This document shows, in pieces, positions 44,265 through 52,632 of a DNA stretch of 64,000 nt. Under the pieces are notes generated by a model that saw only the letters and a program-made list of their open reading frames with translations, was not told the DNA's origin and made no database searches. Location of the stretch: assembly GCF_001808705.1 (NCBI RefSeq), contig NZ_KV794260.1, positions 118,556 to 182,555 of the forward strand, in the 5' to 3' direction. The stretch is from Streptococcus sp. HMSC074B11 (lineage in GTDB: Bacteria; Bacillota; Bacilli; Lactobacillales; Streptococcaceae). A program made the position numbers and the translations under genes. How positions within the stretch are numbered: position 1 is the first letter of the stretch; every line of letters begins with the position of its first letter.

Positions 44265-44814
44265 GTCGATACCTTTCTAATTTTTCAATCATGACTAAAA
44301 ATGGTGGATTGTTGATTTGGTTGAGGGTACGATAGATCATAGCGGTATATTCTTGTTGTGGCAACTGACTGACAAAATCTAAGACAGCATCTCGCTCTAT
44401 ATCTCCGCCTTCATGCCCGTAGTAAATCATAATGGCTATCCGTCCGCCCTTAATGAGCATCTGACAGAGTTTTTCTAGTGCCTCAAGGGTTGTCTGAGGT
44501 TGAGTGATAATGCTTTTATCAGCTGAAGGAAGATAACCAAGATTAAAGATGGCAGCTTTCACCTCAGTTACAAACTGATCTACGGATTCATGACCTTGTA
44601 GGATTAAGTCTACATTGGACAAACCAGCCTCTTGTAGACGTTGACTAGTCTTTTCTAGAGCTTGTTCCTGTATATCGAAAGCATAGACTTGTTTAGCCAA
44701 CTTGGCAAGAAAAAGGGTATCATGACCATTTCCCATGGTCGCATCAACTACAATATCCTCTCGGGTGATAACTTGGGCAAGAAAATCATGCGCCATTTCA
44801 AGTGGTCTTTTCAT
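44257..44814 (-). CDS. mnmM: tRNA U34 methyltransferase MnmM (YtqB family)
   Basis: The 185-residue class I methyltransferase has the SAM motif VVDATMGNGHDTLFLA (about residues 23-37), FNLGYLPSADK and the NPPFLVMIEK end typical of the YtqB family. YtqB of Bacillus was assigned as MnmM, which completes mnm5s2U at tRNA position 34; I apply that name by family similarity. It overlaps the radical SAM gene upstream by 17 bases; ytqA-ytqB pairs recur in Firmicutes. Confidence 0.85.
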   Translation of the reverse strand: MKRPLEMAHDFLAQVITREDIVVDATMGNGHDTLFLAKLAKQVYAFDIQEQALEKTSQRLQEAGLSNVDLILQGHESVDQFVTEVKAAIFNLGYLPSADKSIITQPQTTLEALEKLCQMLIKGGRIAIMIYYGHEGGDIERDAVLDFVSQLPQQEYTAMIYRTLNQINNPPFLVMIEKLERYRHG

Positions 44815-45745
44815 TCATAAACTCCTGTTTTACAGCCTTGCATCCTTGAACACTACCTCGACGTCTCATTTCAGCCTCAATGCTATTTAGAACTTCCCAT
44901 TTATTGAGACTCCACATAGGACCAATCAGCATATCTCTAGGCGCATCACCCGTAATCCGATGGATAACTATATGTTTGGGAATGATTTCTAGCTGATCAC
45001 AGATGACCTTGACATATTCATCCTGACTCATGAGCTGCAAACGACCTTCATGATAATCACGTTGCATCCGAGTATTGGTCATGAGGTGAAGTAGGTGAAG
45101 TTTAATCCCTTGAATATCATTATCCGTCACACAGCGACGAACATTTTCCACCATCATGTCATGAGTTTCCCCTGGCAAGCCATTAATCAAATGGGCAACA
45201 ATTTCAATCTTGGGATATTTCCTTAAGCGTTTAACTGTCTCCACATAGAGTTCATAGGAGTGGGCACGGTTAATCAATTCAGAAGTGGCTTCATATGTTG
45301 TTTGTAAGCCTAACTCTACGGTAACATGCATTCGCTCTGATAATTCTGCCAAGTATTCGATAGTCTCATCGGGTAGACAGTCTGGACGAGTACCGATATT
45401 GATACCGACAACCCCAGGTTCGTTGATAGCTTGTTCATAGCGTTCGCGAATCACTTCCAGTTTTTCATGGGTATTGGTAAAATTTTGGAAGTAAACCAAA
45501 TATTTTTTAACTTCAGGCCATTTACGATGCATAAAGTCAATTTCCTTATAAAATTGCTCGCTGATAGGTGCATCAGGAGCAACGATTGCATCTCCAGAAC
45601 CAGAAACCGTACAAAAAGTACAGCCCCCATGTGCTACAGTTCCATCACGGTTTGGACAGTCAAAGCCAGCATCAATAGGAACTTTAAAAGTTTTTTCTCC
45701 AAATAAGTTTCGATAGTAATCATTCAAGGTATTATAGGATTTCAT
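44798..45745 (-). CDS. ytqA: TIGR01212-family radical SAM protein (YtqA/YhcC)
   Basis: The 315-residue protein has an extended cluster motif C-PNRDGTVAHGG-C-TF-C near residues 24-41 and the ELGLQTTYEATS and HLINGLPGET segments of the Elp3-like YtqA family. Its reaction is unknown, but constant pairing with mnmM points to tRNA modification. The ATG at 45745 gives the conserved start MKSYNTLNDYYRNLFGE. No ribosome site precedes it, and a good -10 lies 7 nt upstream, so the mRNA is probably leaderless. Confidence 0.86.
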   Translation of the reverse strand: MKSYNTLNDYYRNLFGEKTFKVPIDAGFDCPNRDGTVAHGGCTFCTVSGSGDAIVAPDAPISEQFYKEIDFMHRKWPEVKKYLVYFQNFTNTHEKLEVIRERYEQAINEPGVVGINIGTRPDCLPDETIEYLAELSERMHVTVELGLQTTYEATSELINRAHSYELYVETVKRLRKYPKIEIVAHLINGLPGETHDMMVENVRRCVTDNDIQGIKLHLLHLMTNTRMQRDYHEGRLQLMSQDEYVKVICDQLEIIPKHIVIHRITGDAPRDMLIGPMWSLNKWEVLNSIEAEMRRRGSVQGCKAVKQEFMNEKTT

Positions 45746-45781
45746 AGCTAATATTATATCAGAAAACACTAGTAAACTCAA
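45746..45781 (-). promoter_or_regulatory. Promoter abutting the ytqA start codon
   Basis: On the minus strand TTGAGT (45781-45776), a 17-bp spacer and TATAAT (45758-45753); seven bases then separate the -10 from the ATG. Confidence 0.8.
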
Positions 45782-45843
45782 AGTTAGCAAATGAGTGAGG
45801 GATATCGAAATGATAAAACTAAAAAAAATCTTTTAAAAAAGAC

Positions 45844-45871
45844 TTTACAAAAAAATAAAAAGTGGTATAAT
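45844..45871 (+). promoter_or_regulatory. ptsG promoter
   Basis: TTTACA (45844-45849), a 16-bp spacer and TATAAT (45866-45871). Confidence 0.8.
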
Positions 45872-45887
45872 TAAGTCACAAACAAGT

Positions 45888-45912
45888 GCAAACGTTTTCG
45901 TAAAACGTTTGC
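45888..45912 (+). promoter_or_regulatory. Palindromic cre-like operator in the ptsG leader
   Basis: GCAAACGTTTT, CGT and AAAACGTTTGC form a perfect 11-bp inverted repeat about 17 bases after the -10. Each half contains a match to part of the CcpA cre consensus TGWAANCGNTNWCA (TGCAAACGTTTTCG has two mismatches or fewer). CcpA or another sugar regulator could block transcription here. As RNA it would also form a hairpin. Confidence 0.65.
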
Positions 45913-45936
45913 CGAATAAATATAAAGGAGATTTGA

Positions 45937-48123
45937 ATGATGAAAGATACATTCAAAAATGTCTTGTCTTTCGAATTTTGGCAGAAATTCGGTAAGGCTC
46001 TAATGGTGGTTATCGCTGTTATGCCAGCGGCTGGATTGATGATTTCAATCGGTAAGTCGCTTGCAATGATTGACCCAAACCTTGCCCCTCTAGTGATTAC
46101 AGGAGGAATCCTTGAGCAAATCGGTTGGGGAGTTATCGGTAACCTTCATATTTTGTTTGCCCTAGCTATTGGAGGAAGCTGGGCTAAAGAACGCGCTGGT
46201 GGTGCTTTTGCTGCTGGTCTTGCCTTCATCCTAATCAACCGTATCACTGGTACAATCTTTAGTGTAAGCAGTGATATGTTGAAAGATCCTAACGCAATGG
46301 TATCAACACTCTTTGGTAACTCTATCAAAGTTTCTGATTACTTCATTAGTGTACTTGAGGCGCCAGCCCTTAACATGGGTGTATTTGTAGGGATTATCTC
46401 AGGTTTTGTTGGAGCGACTGCTTTTAACAAATACTACAATTTCCGTAAACTTCCTGATGCACTTTCATTCTTTAACGGGAAACGTTTTGTACCGTTTGTA
46501 GTTATTCTTCGTTCAGCAATCGCTGCAATTCTTCTTTCAGCTTTCTGGCCACTTGTTCAAACAGGTATCAACAACTTCGGTATCTGGATTGCTAACTCAC
46601 AAGAAACAGCACCAGTACTTGCACCATTCTTGTTTGGTACTTTGGAACGCTTGCTCTTGCCATTCGGACTTCACCACATGTTGACTATCCCAATGAACTA
46701 TACAGCTCTTGGTGGTACTTATGATATTTTAACTGGTGCAGCAAAAGGCACTCAAGTATTTGGACAAGATCCACTTTGGCTTGCATGGGTAACAGACCTT
46801 GTTAACCTTAAAGGTACTGATGCTAGCCAATACCAAACATTGCTCGATACAGTTCATCCAGCTCGTTTCAAAGTTGGACAAATGATTGGTTCATTTGGTA
46901 TTTTGATGGGTGTGGCTGCTGCGATTTACCGTAATGTTGAAGCAGACAAGAAACACCAATACAAAGGAATGATGATTGCGACAGCTCTTGCAACTTTCTT
47001 GACTGGTGTTACTGAGCCGATTGAATATATGTTCATGTTCGTTGCAACACCTCTTTACCTTGTCTACGCTGTGGTTCAAGGTGCTGCCTTTGCAATGGCT
47101 GATATTGTTCACCTTCGTGTGCACTCATTTGGTTCAATCGAATTCTTGACTCGTACTCCACTGGCTATCAATGCTGGTCTTGGTATGGATATCATTAACT
47201 TTATCTGGGTAACAGCACTATTTGCAGTTATCATGTACTTTATCGCCAACTTCATGATTCAAAAATTCAACTATGCTACTCCAGGACGTAACGGAAACTA
47301 CGAAACTGCTGAAGGTTCATCAGAATCTGCTGCTTCTGGTGAGTCAAAAGTTGCAGAAGCTTCTCAAGCTGTTAACATCATCAACCTTCTTGGTGGACGT
47401 GCTAACATCGTTGACGTTGACGCATGTATGACTCGTCTTCGTGTTACTGTTAAAGATGCAGATAAAGTAGGAAATGCAGAGCAATGGAAAGCAGAAGGAG
47501 CTATGGGACTTGTCATGAAAGGACAAGGGGTTCAAGCTATCTACGGTCCAAAAGCCGACGTATTGAAATCTGATATCCAAGATATCCTTGATTCAGGTGA
47601 AATCATTCCTGAAACTCTTCCAAGCCAAATGACTGAAGCACAACAAAATACAGTTCAATTTAAAGGTGTAACTGAAGAAGTTTACTCAGTTGCTGACGGT
47701 CAAGTGATTGAATTGGATCAAGTGAAGGATCCTGTATTCGCACAAAAAATGATGGGTGACGGATTTGCAGTGGAACCAGCAAACGGAAACATTGTATCTC
47801 CAGTATCAGGTACTGTATCAAGTATCTTCCCAACTAAACACGCTCTTGGTCTTGTGACTGAAGCAGGACTTGAAGTACTTGTTCACATTGGTTTGGACAC
47901 AGTAAGTCTTGAAGGAAAACCATTTACAGTTCGTGTTACTGAAGGACAACAGGTTGCTGCTGGTGATCTTCTTGTCACAGCAGACTTGGGTGCTATTCGT
48001 GAAGCTGGTCGTGAAACTACAACTGTGGTTGTATTCACAAATGGTGATGCGATCAAATCAGTTAAGTTAGAACAAACAGGTTCTCTTGCAGCTAAAACAG
48101 CAGTTTCAAAAGTAGAATTGTAA
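45937..48123 (+). CDS. ptsG: PTS glucose transporter, EIICBA fusion
   Basis: The 728-residue protein has domain order EIIC (about 1-430, about ten helices), EIIB (about 475-555; phospho-Cys497 in DACMTRLR) and EIIA (about 590-720; phospho-His near 650 in VLVHIGLDTV). It imports glucose with phosphorylation from PEP through HPr. Two tandem ATGs follow AAAGGAG. A palindromic operator in the leader suggests carbon control. Codon use is biased as in fba, consistent with high expression. Confidence 0.95.
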   Translation: MMKDTFKNVLSFEFWQKFGKALMVVIAVMPAAGLMISIGKSLAMIDPNLAPLVITGGILEQIGWGVIGNLHILFALAIGGSWAKERAGGAFAAGLAFILINRITGTIFSVSSDMLKDPNAMVSTLFGNSIKVSDYFISVLEAPALNMGVFVGIISGFVGATAFNKYYNFRKLPDALSFFNGKRFVPFVVILRSAIAAILLSAFWPLVQTGINNFGIWIANSQETAPVLAPFLFGTLERLLLPFGLHHMLTIPMNYTALGGTYDILTGAAKGTQVFGQDPLWLAWVTDLVNLKGTDASQYQTLLDTVHPARFKVGQMIGSFGILMGVAAAIYRNVEADKKHQYKGMMIATALATFLTGVTEPIEYMFMFVATPLYLVYAVVQGAAFAMADIVHLRVHSFGSIEFLTRTPLAINAGLGMDIINFIWVTALFAVIMYFIANFMIQKFNYATPGRNGNYETAEGSSESAASGESKVAEASQAVNIINLLGGRANIVDVDACMTRLRVTVKDADKVGNAEQWKAEGAMGLVMKGQGVQAIYGPKADVLKSDIQDILDSGEIIPETLPSQMTEAQQNTVQFKGVTEEVYSVADGQVIELDQVKDPVFAQKMMGDGFAVEPANGNIVSPVSGTVSSIFPTKHALGLVTEAGLEVLVHIGLDTVSLEGKPFTVRVTEGQQVAAGDLLVTADLGAIREAGRETTTVVVFTNGDAIKSVKLEQTGSLAAKTAVSKVEL

Positions 48124-48130
48124 TATGTAG

Positions 48131-48160
48131 GAGGTTGGAAGCTGTTTCCAACCTCTTGTT
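48131..48160 (+). terminator. Terminator after ptsG
   Basis: GAGGTTGGAA/TTCCAACCTC with a 5-nt loop, followed by TTGTTT; the next gene starts 15 nt later. Confidence 0.88.
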
Positions 48161-48174
48161 TATAGGAGAAAAGC

Positions 48175-48993
48175 ATGAAGTTTTTAACACTCAATACCCA
48201 TAGTTGGATGGAAAAAGATCCTGAACAAAAGTTCCAACTTTTGCTTCAAGATATAGTAGAAAACAGCTATGATTTGATTTGTTTTCAGGAAATCAACCAA
48301 GAAATCACTTCAGCGAAAGTAGAAGCTGGCCCACTTTATCAGCCATTACCATCTGCTGAGCCGATTCATCAAGACCACTATGTGCGACTTTTGGTAGAGA
48401 AGTTGGCTGAGCATGGTCAAAATTATTATTGGACTTGGGCTTACAACCACATCGGTTATGATCGCTACCATGAGGGTGTTGCAATCCTATCTAAAACACC
48501 AATTGAAGCGCGTGAAATTTTGGTTTCAGATGTAGATGATCCAACAGACTATCACACTCGTCGAGTTGCTTTAGCAGAAACAGTAGTTGAAGGCAAAGAG
48601 CTTGCAGTTGCCAGTGTCCATCTCTCTTGGTGGGATAAAGGCTTCCAAGAGGAATGGGCGCGCTTTGAAGCGGTTCTGAAAGAATTGAACAAGTCACTCT
48701 TACTAGCAGGTGATTTCAATAATCCTGCTGGTCAGGAAGGTTATCAAGCCATTCTAGCTAGTCCACTAGTCTTACAAGATGCATATGAAGTTGCAAAAGA
48801 AAGAAGTGGAAGCTTTACCGTTCCGCCTGAAATTGATGGTTGGAAGGGGAACAGCGAACCACTTCGAATTGATTATGTCTTTACGACAAAGGATATGCAG
48901 GTAGAAAATCTTCACGTCGTCTTTGATGGTAAAAACAGTCCACAGGTGAGCGATCATTATGGTCTCCAAGCAGAACTAGTTTGGAAAGACTAA
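48175..48993 (+). CDS. Endonuclease/exonuclease/phosphatase-family hydrolase
   Basis: The 272-residue protein has the EEP-fold motifs LTLNTHSW, FQEIN (catalytic Glu, about residue 43), SVHLSWW, AGDFNNP (Asp-x-Asn, about 184) and the terminal SDHYGL (catalytic Asp-His). Family members hydrolyse phosphodiesters or phosphomonoesters with magnesium, from DNA to sphingomyelin; the substrate here is not predictable. No signal peptide, so cytoplasmic. AGGAGAAAAG precedes the ATG. Confidence 0.85.
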   Translation: MKFLTLNTHSWMEKDPEQKFQLLLQDIVENSYDLICFQEINQEITSAKVEAGPLYQPLPSAEPIHQDHYVRLLVEKLAEHGQNYYWTWAYNHIGYDRYHEGVAILSKTPIEAREILVSDVDDPTDYHTRRVALAETVVEGKELAVASVHLSWWDKGFQEEWARFEAVLKELNKSLLLAGDFNNPAGQEGYQAILASPLVLQDAYEVAKERSGSFTVPPEIDGWKGNSEPLRIDYVFTTKDMQVENLHVVFDGKNSPQVSDHYGLQAELVWKD

Positions 48994-49023
48994 ATAAGGT
49001 ATTTTAGTAAAAACAAACCAGTC

Positions 49024-49045
49024 CCCCTTCTACTAGCAGAAGGGG
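49024..49045 (+). terminator. Terminator after the EEP gene
   Basis: CCCCTTCT/AGAAGGGG with a 6-nt loop, followed by TTGATTTATTT. Confidence 0.8.
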
Positions 49046-49142
49046 TTGATTTATTTAAGGAGTTAATATAGTTAAAGTTTTTTATTGAATAACTTGTAAA
49101 AAAAGATAAAATCCTATAAAATAAAAAGTGTTGGAGGAATTT

Positions 49143-49868
49143 ATGATTGTAAATCAAATAAAGCGTATGATCCCGACGCTAAAGGTAAATAATAGAAATT
49201 TAAATGAATCATTTTATATTGAGACTTTGGGGATGAAACCCTTGCTTGAAGAGTCAGCCTTCTTATCACTAGGAGACCAATCAGGTATTGAAAAGTTAGT
49301 TTTAGAAGAATCACCAAGTATGAGAAGCCGTAAGGTTGAAGGGATTAAAAAATTAGCTAGACTACTTTTAAAAGTAGAAAATGCATCTGAAATTGAAGCC
49401 TTACTAGCTAGAATGGAAAAACATCCTCGCCTCTATAAAGGAAACAAGGGCTATGCTTTTGAGGTTCTTTCTCCGGAAGGAGATTGTGTCCTTATCCATG
49501 CGGAAGATGACATTAAAGATTTGAATAAAGTTGAGGAAGAAGTCACTTTTTCAAAAGATGAGAAACTGAGATATTTGACAGCCTTTGAAATCTCTGTGGA
49601 AATTAACTTGCCAGAAAAGACAGCTAGTCTGCTTGAAAAAGAAGAGATCGAAAACCGACTAGCTTTTAATCAAGCTCAAGGTAGTGATTTGCTGGTTGAA
49701 AATAATGTAACTTGGGACTTGTCCATGTTGAAATTTCAAGTAGAGAATCTGGATCTTGCTGTATTGCGTCAGCGTTTCGAAGAAGCTGGTTACTTTATTC
49801 CAAAAACTGAGAAGTTTTTCCTAAGTAAGGATACCAACAACATCGAATTGTGGTTTGAAGAAGTATGA
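49143..49868 (+). CDS. cppA: CppA family protein
   Basis: The 241-residue protein has a glyoxalase-like N-terminal half (IPTLKVNNRNLNESFYIETLGMKPLL) and a C-terminal CppA domain (about 130-240). It was named for degrading complement C3 in pneumococcus, but it has no protease motif and no secretion signal, so the fold favours a cytoplasmic vicinal-oxygen-chelate-type role. The ATG at 49143 follows TGGAGGA. It overlaps the next gene by 4 bases. Confidence 0.85.
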   Translation: MIVNQIKRMIPTLKVNNRNLNESFYIETLGMKPLLEESAFLSLGDQSGIEKLVLEESPSMRSRKVEGIKKLARLLLKVENASEIEALLARMEKHPRLYKGNKGYAFEVLSPEGDCVLIHAEDDIKDLNKVEEEVTFSKDEKLRYLTAFEISVEINLPEKTASLLEKEEIENRLAFNQAQGSDLLVENNVTWDLSMLKFQVENLDLAVLRQRFEEAGYFIPKTEKFFLSKDTNNIELWFEEV

Positions 49869-50797
49869 AACAAGAAATCATTCAAAAAATAAAGCAACAA
49901 ATTGAGGCAGGGATTTATCCTGGTGCCTCTTTTGCATATTATCAGGATGGCGCTTGGTCTGATTGGTATCTAGGAGAAGCAAATCCAGAAATTGGCGAGC
50001 AGACTCGTGAGGGTTTGGTCTATGATTTGGCCAGTGTGAGTAAGGTTGTTGGAGTAGGAAGTGTCTTAATCTTCTTGTGGAAGGAAGGTAAGATTGAGCT
50101 AGATAACTCCATAAGAGACTATCTTCCAGAGGTGGATTATCCAGACATCACTCTTCGACAACTCCTAACGCATGGGACGGATTTAGATCCTTTTATCCCA
50201 AATAGGGATCAGCTTTCAGCTGACCAGCTAAGAAAAGCTATGTTTCATTTGAATCGACGTGAGAAGAGAGCCTTTCTTTACTCGGATGTGCACTTTCTCT
50301 TGCTGGGTTTTCTCTTGGAAAGTTACTTCAAGAAAGATTTAGACCAGATTTTACAGGAGCAAGTTTTGGATCCGTGGAAGATGAAAGAAACACAGTTTGG
50401 CCCAGTTAGCAGTGCTGTTCCAACGGTTCGTGGACAGAAAGCAGGAGTGGTCCATGATCCCAAAGCTCGTTTGCTTGGGAAACATGCAGGTAGTGCAGGT
50501 TTGTTTTCAACAGTTCATGATTTAAAAATCTTCCTTGAGCATTATTTGCAGGATGATTTTGCCACATCCTTAAGTCAAAATTTTTCAGATTTGAGTGATA
50601 AAGAACGCTCATTGGCCTGGAATCTTGAAGGTGACTGGCTAGACCATACAGGCTATACTGGGACCTTTATCATGTGGAATCGTAAGAAGCAAGAGGCGGC
50701 AATTTTTCTATCTAACCGAACCTATGAAAAAGATGAGCGTGCTCAGTGGATATTAGATCGTAATCAGGTCATGGACTTGATTCGAGATAGAGACTAG
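49865..50797 (+). CDS. Serine hydrolase, class C beta-lactamase fold
   Basis: The 310-residue protein has the SxxK nucleophile in LASVSKVVG (about residues 56-64), a YSD motif in place of YxN (about 139), and HAGSAGLFST near 210 in place of KTG. No signal peptide is visible, so it acts in the cytoplasm as an esterase or peptidase rather than as a resistance enzyme. It overlaps cppA by 4 bases and precedes the EamA gene by 8, forming a three-gene operon. Confidence 0.85.
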   Translation: MKQEIIQKIKQQIEAGIYPGASFAYYQDGAWSDWYLGEANPEIGEQTREGLVYDLASVSKVVGVGSVLIFLWKEGKIELDNSIRDYLPEVDYPDITLRQLLTHGTDLDPFIPNRDQLSADQLRKAMFHLNRREKRAFLYSDVHFLLLGFLLESYFKKDLDQILQEQVLDPWKMKETQFGPVSSAVPTVRGQKAGVVHDPKARLLGKHAGSAGLFSTVHDLKIFLEHYLQDDFATSLSQNFSDLSDKERSLAWNLEGDWLDHTGYTGTFIMWNRKKQEAAIFLSNRTYEKDERAQWILDRNQVMDLIRDRD

Positions 50798-50805
50798 GGG
50801 GAAGT

Positions 50806-51717
50806 ATGTCAAAAGCTTTAAAAGGAACTCTTTTTACAGTGATTGCAGGTATTGCCTGGGGCTTGTCTGGCACCAGTGGTCAGTACTTGATGGCACATGG
50901 GATTTCTGCTCTTGTTCTGACCAATATCCGTTTGATAATTGCTGGATTACTCTTGGTTCTTCTGGCTTATACTAAATCAAGGGATAAATTTATGGCCTTT
51001 CTGAAGGATAAATCAAGTCTGATTTCTCTTTTGCTATTTTCTTTATTTGGTCTTTTTCTGAATCAATTGGCATATCTATCGGCTATTCAGGAGACAAATG
51101 CTGGGACAGCGACAGTCCTCCAGTATGTCTGTCCAGTTGGAATTCTTGCTTACACTTGTATCAAGGATAAGGTGACTCCGACGCTTTCGGAAATCATCTC
51201 TATGTTTTTAGCTATAGGTGGTACCTTTCTCATCGCAACTCATGGACAGTTGGATCAGCTTTCTATGACACCAGCGGGTCTTTTCTGGGGCTTGTTCTCA
51301 GCCCTGACCTATGCTTTTTATATCATTTTACCCATAAAATTGATTCAAAAATGGGGGAGCATTTTGGTTATTGGTGTTGGAATGACCATCTCAGGTATAC
51401 TAGCAGTACCTTTTACGGGGATTATTGGAGCTAGTATTCCCTTGTCTTTTGATATTATTCTAGCTTTTTTAGGCATCATCTTGATTGGAACGGTCTTTGC
51501 CTATACATCCTTTCTTAAAGGAGCTAGTATGATTGGCCCAGTCAAGTCTAGCCTCTTGGCCTCTATTGAGCCTATTTCAGCAGTATTTTTCGCTTTCATG
51601 ATTATGGGAGATATTTTCTATCCGATTGACTTTCTTGGAATGGCCATGATTTTATTAGCTGTAACCATTATTTCATTAAAGGATTTAATGCTAGAAAAGA
51701 AACACCACTCAGTGTAA
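50806..51717 (+). CDS. EamA/DMT-family transporter
   Basis: The 303-residue protein has ten helices arranged as two EamA repeats (about 5-140 and 150-295). The motifs GIAWGLSGTSGQYL and ASIEPISAVFFAFMIMGD are typical of drug/metabolite exporters of the 10-TMS DMT group. Substrate unknown. The ATG follows GGGGGAAG. A hairpin terminator follows the gene directly. Confidence 0.87.
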   Translation: MSKALKGTLFTVIAGIAWGLSGTSGQYLMAHGISALVLTNIRLIIAGLLLVLLAYTKSRDKFMAFLKDKSSLISLLLFSLFGLFLNQLAYLSAIQETNAGTATVLQYVCPVGILAYTCIKDKVTPTLSEIISMFLAIGGTFLIATHGQLDQLSMTPAGLFWGLFSALTYAFYIILPIKLIQKWGSILVIGVGMTISGILAVPFTGIIGASIPLSFDIILAFLGIILIGTVFAYTSFLKGASMIGPVKSSLLASIEPISAVFFAFMIMGDIFYPIDFLGMAMILLAVTIISLKDLMLEKKHHSV

Positions 51718-51725
51718 TTTACTAG

Positions 51726-51754
51726 AACAGTCTTTTTACAAGGACTGTTTTTTT
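51726..51754 (+). terminator. Terminator after the EamA gene
   Basis: AACAGTC/GACTGTT with a 10-nt loop, followed by TTTTT. Confidence 0.85.
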
Positions 51755-52501
51755 GTGTTTACATCCATCTAAGTCTTTAAGCCCCTTAAAATGGTTTGAT
51801 ATTTTTATCGTGACTGTTTTAATGTTTGGAGAGTTTATCATTCGTTCTACCCAACAATTTATGGCAAGTTTATCACCTTCAACTCTTACTAACTTTGCTG
51901 AAACTAGGACAAATGTAGCTAGTGATGGGGCAGCTTATTCTAGTAATTTTACTTTTCAATTAATGATGTTAGGGATTACTTTCCTTTATCTCTTGATTCG
52001 AAATTATGATTTTAAACAAGATCTATACGCTGGAGCTGGTCTGTTTTAATTTGGGTACTCCTTATCTTTGCTGTAGTTGGGATATTTGGTGATATTGTAA
52101 CAACCCTTAGTGATAAGTACAATTATTTTACTACTCAGTTGATCCCTTTTATTGATCCCATGGAAATCATTCGAAAATTTATGGTTTTGACGCCAATGGC
52201 CATTGGCTATGCTCTTCTAAATGGTTTTTATGAAGAATTTTTCTTCTTGGGATTGCTGACTTCAGTAAAAGAAAAGCATCAGTGGCTGGTTCTAGTATAT
52301 TCTGTAATTATACGAATTTCTTTCCATACCTATCAAGGCCTACTCTGAACCTTGGTTATTGGCCTTGTTTATGGTCTCTTTTATTATTTCTTGTACAAGT
52401 ATGTAGTCAAGAATTTACTCCCATTCTTTATCATGCATGCTCTTGCTGCAGATATGTTTGGTTCAAGTCTCTTGTATCTCTTAATTGCTTGGGGAAATTA
52501 G
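51753..52501 (+). pseudogene. Broken CPBP-family membrane protease gene
   Basis: Three pieces of one membrane protein can be read. Frame 3 encodes SPLKWFDIFIVTVLMFGEF to a stop at 52049. From about 52040, frame 2 continues VLLIFAVVGIFGDIV through YEEFFFLGLLTSVKEK and SFHTYQGLL to a TGA at 52346. The same frame then resumes VIGLVYGLFYYFLYKY to 52501. So there is one frameshift and one nonsense codon. The CPBP EExxxR motif has Leu in place of Arg. No start with a ribosome site remains. Confidence 0.82.
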
Positions 52502-52588
52502 GAATTTAGGACAGGAAATTGAGAAATCAAATTTTTTGACAACAGTCCAATGAGTCACTGTATCAAAGTCTTCTTGTGAATAAAAATT

Positions 52589-52614
52589 GAGGTCGGGATT
52601 TTGGTCCCGACCTC
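52589..52614. terminator. Strong hairpin between convergent genes
   Basis: The perfect 10-bp stem GAGGTCGGGA/TCCCGACCTC with loop TTTTGG lies between the broken CPBP gene and uraA. Confidence 0.85.
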
Positions 52615-52632
52615 TTGTTGATTCTATATGGG

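Noticed and set aside
49865..50797. Possible beta-lactamase resistance gene
   Set aside because: It has SxxK but no signal peptide and a divergent third motif; it fits a cytoplasmic esterase-type serine hydrolase.
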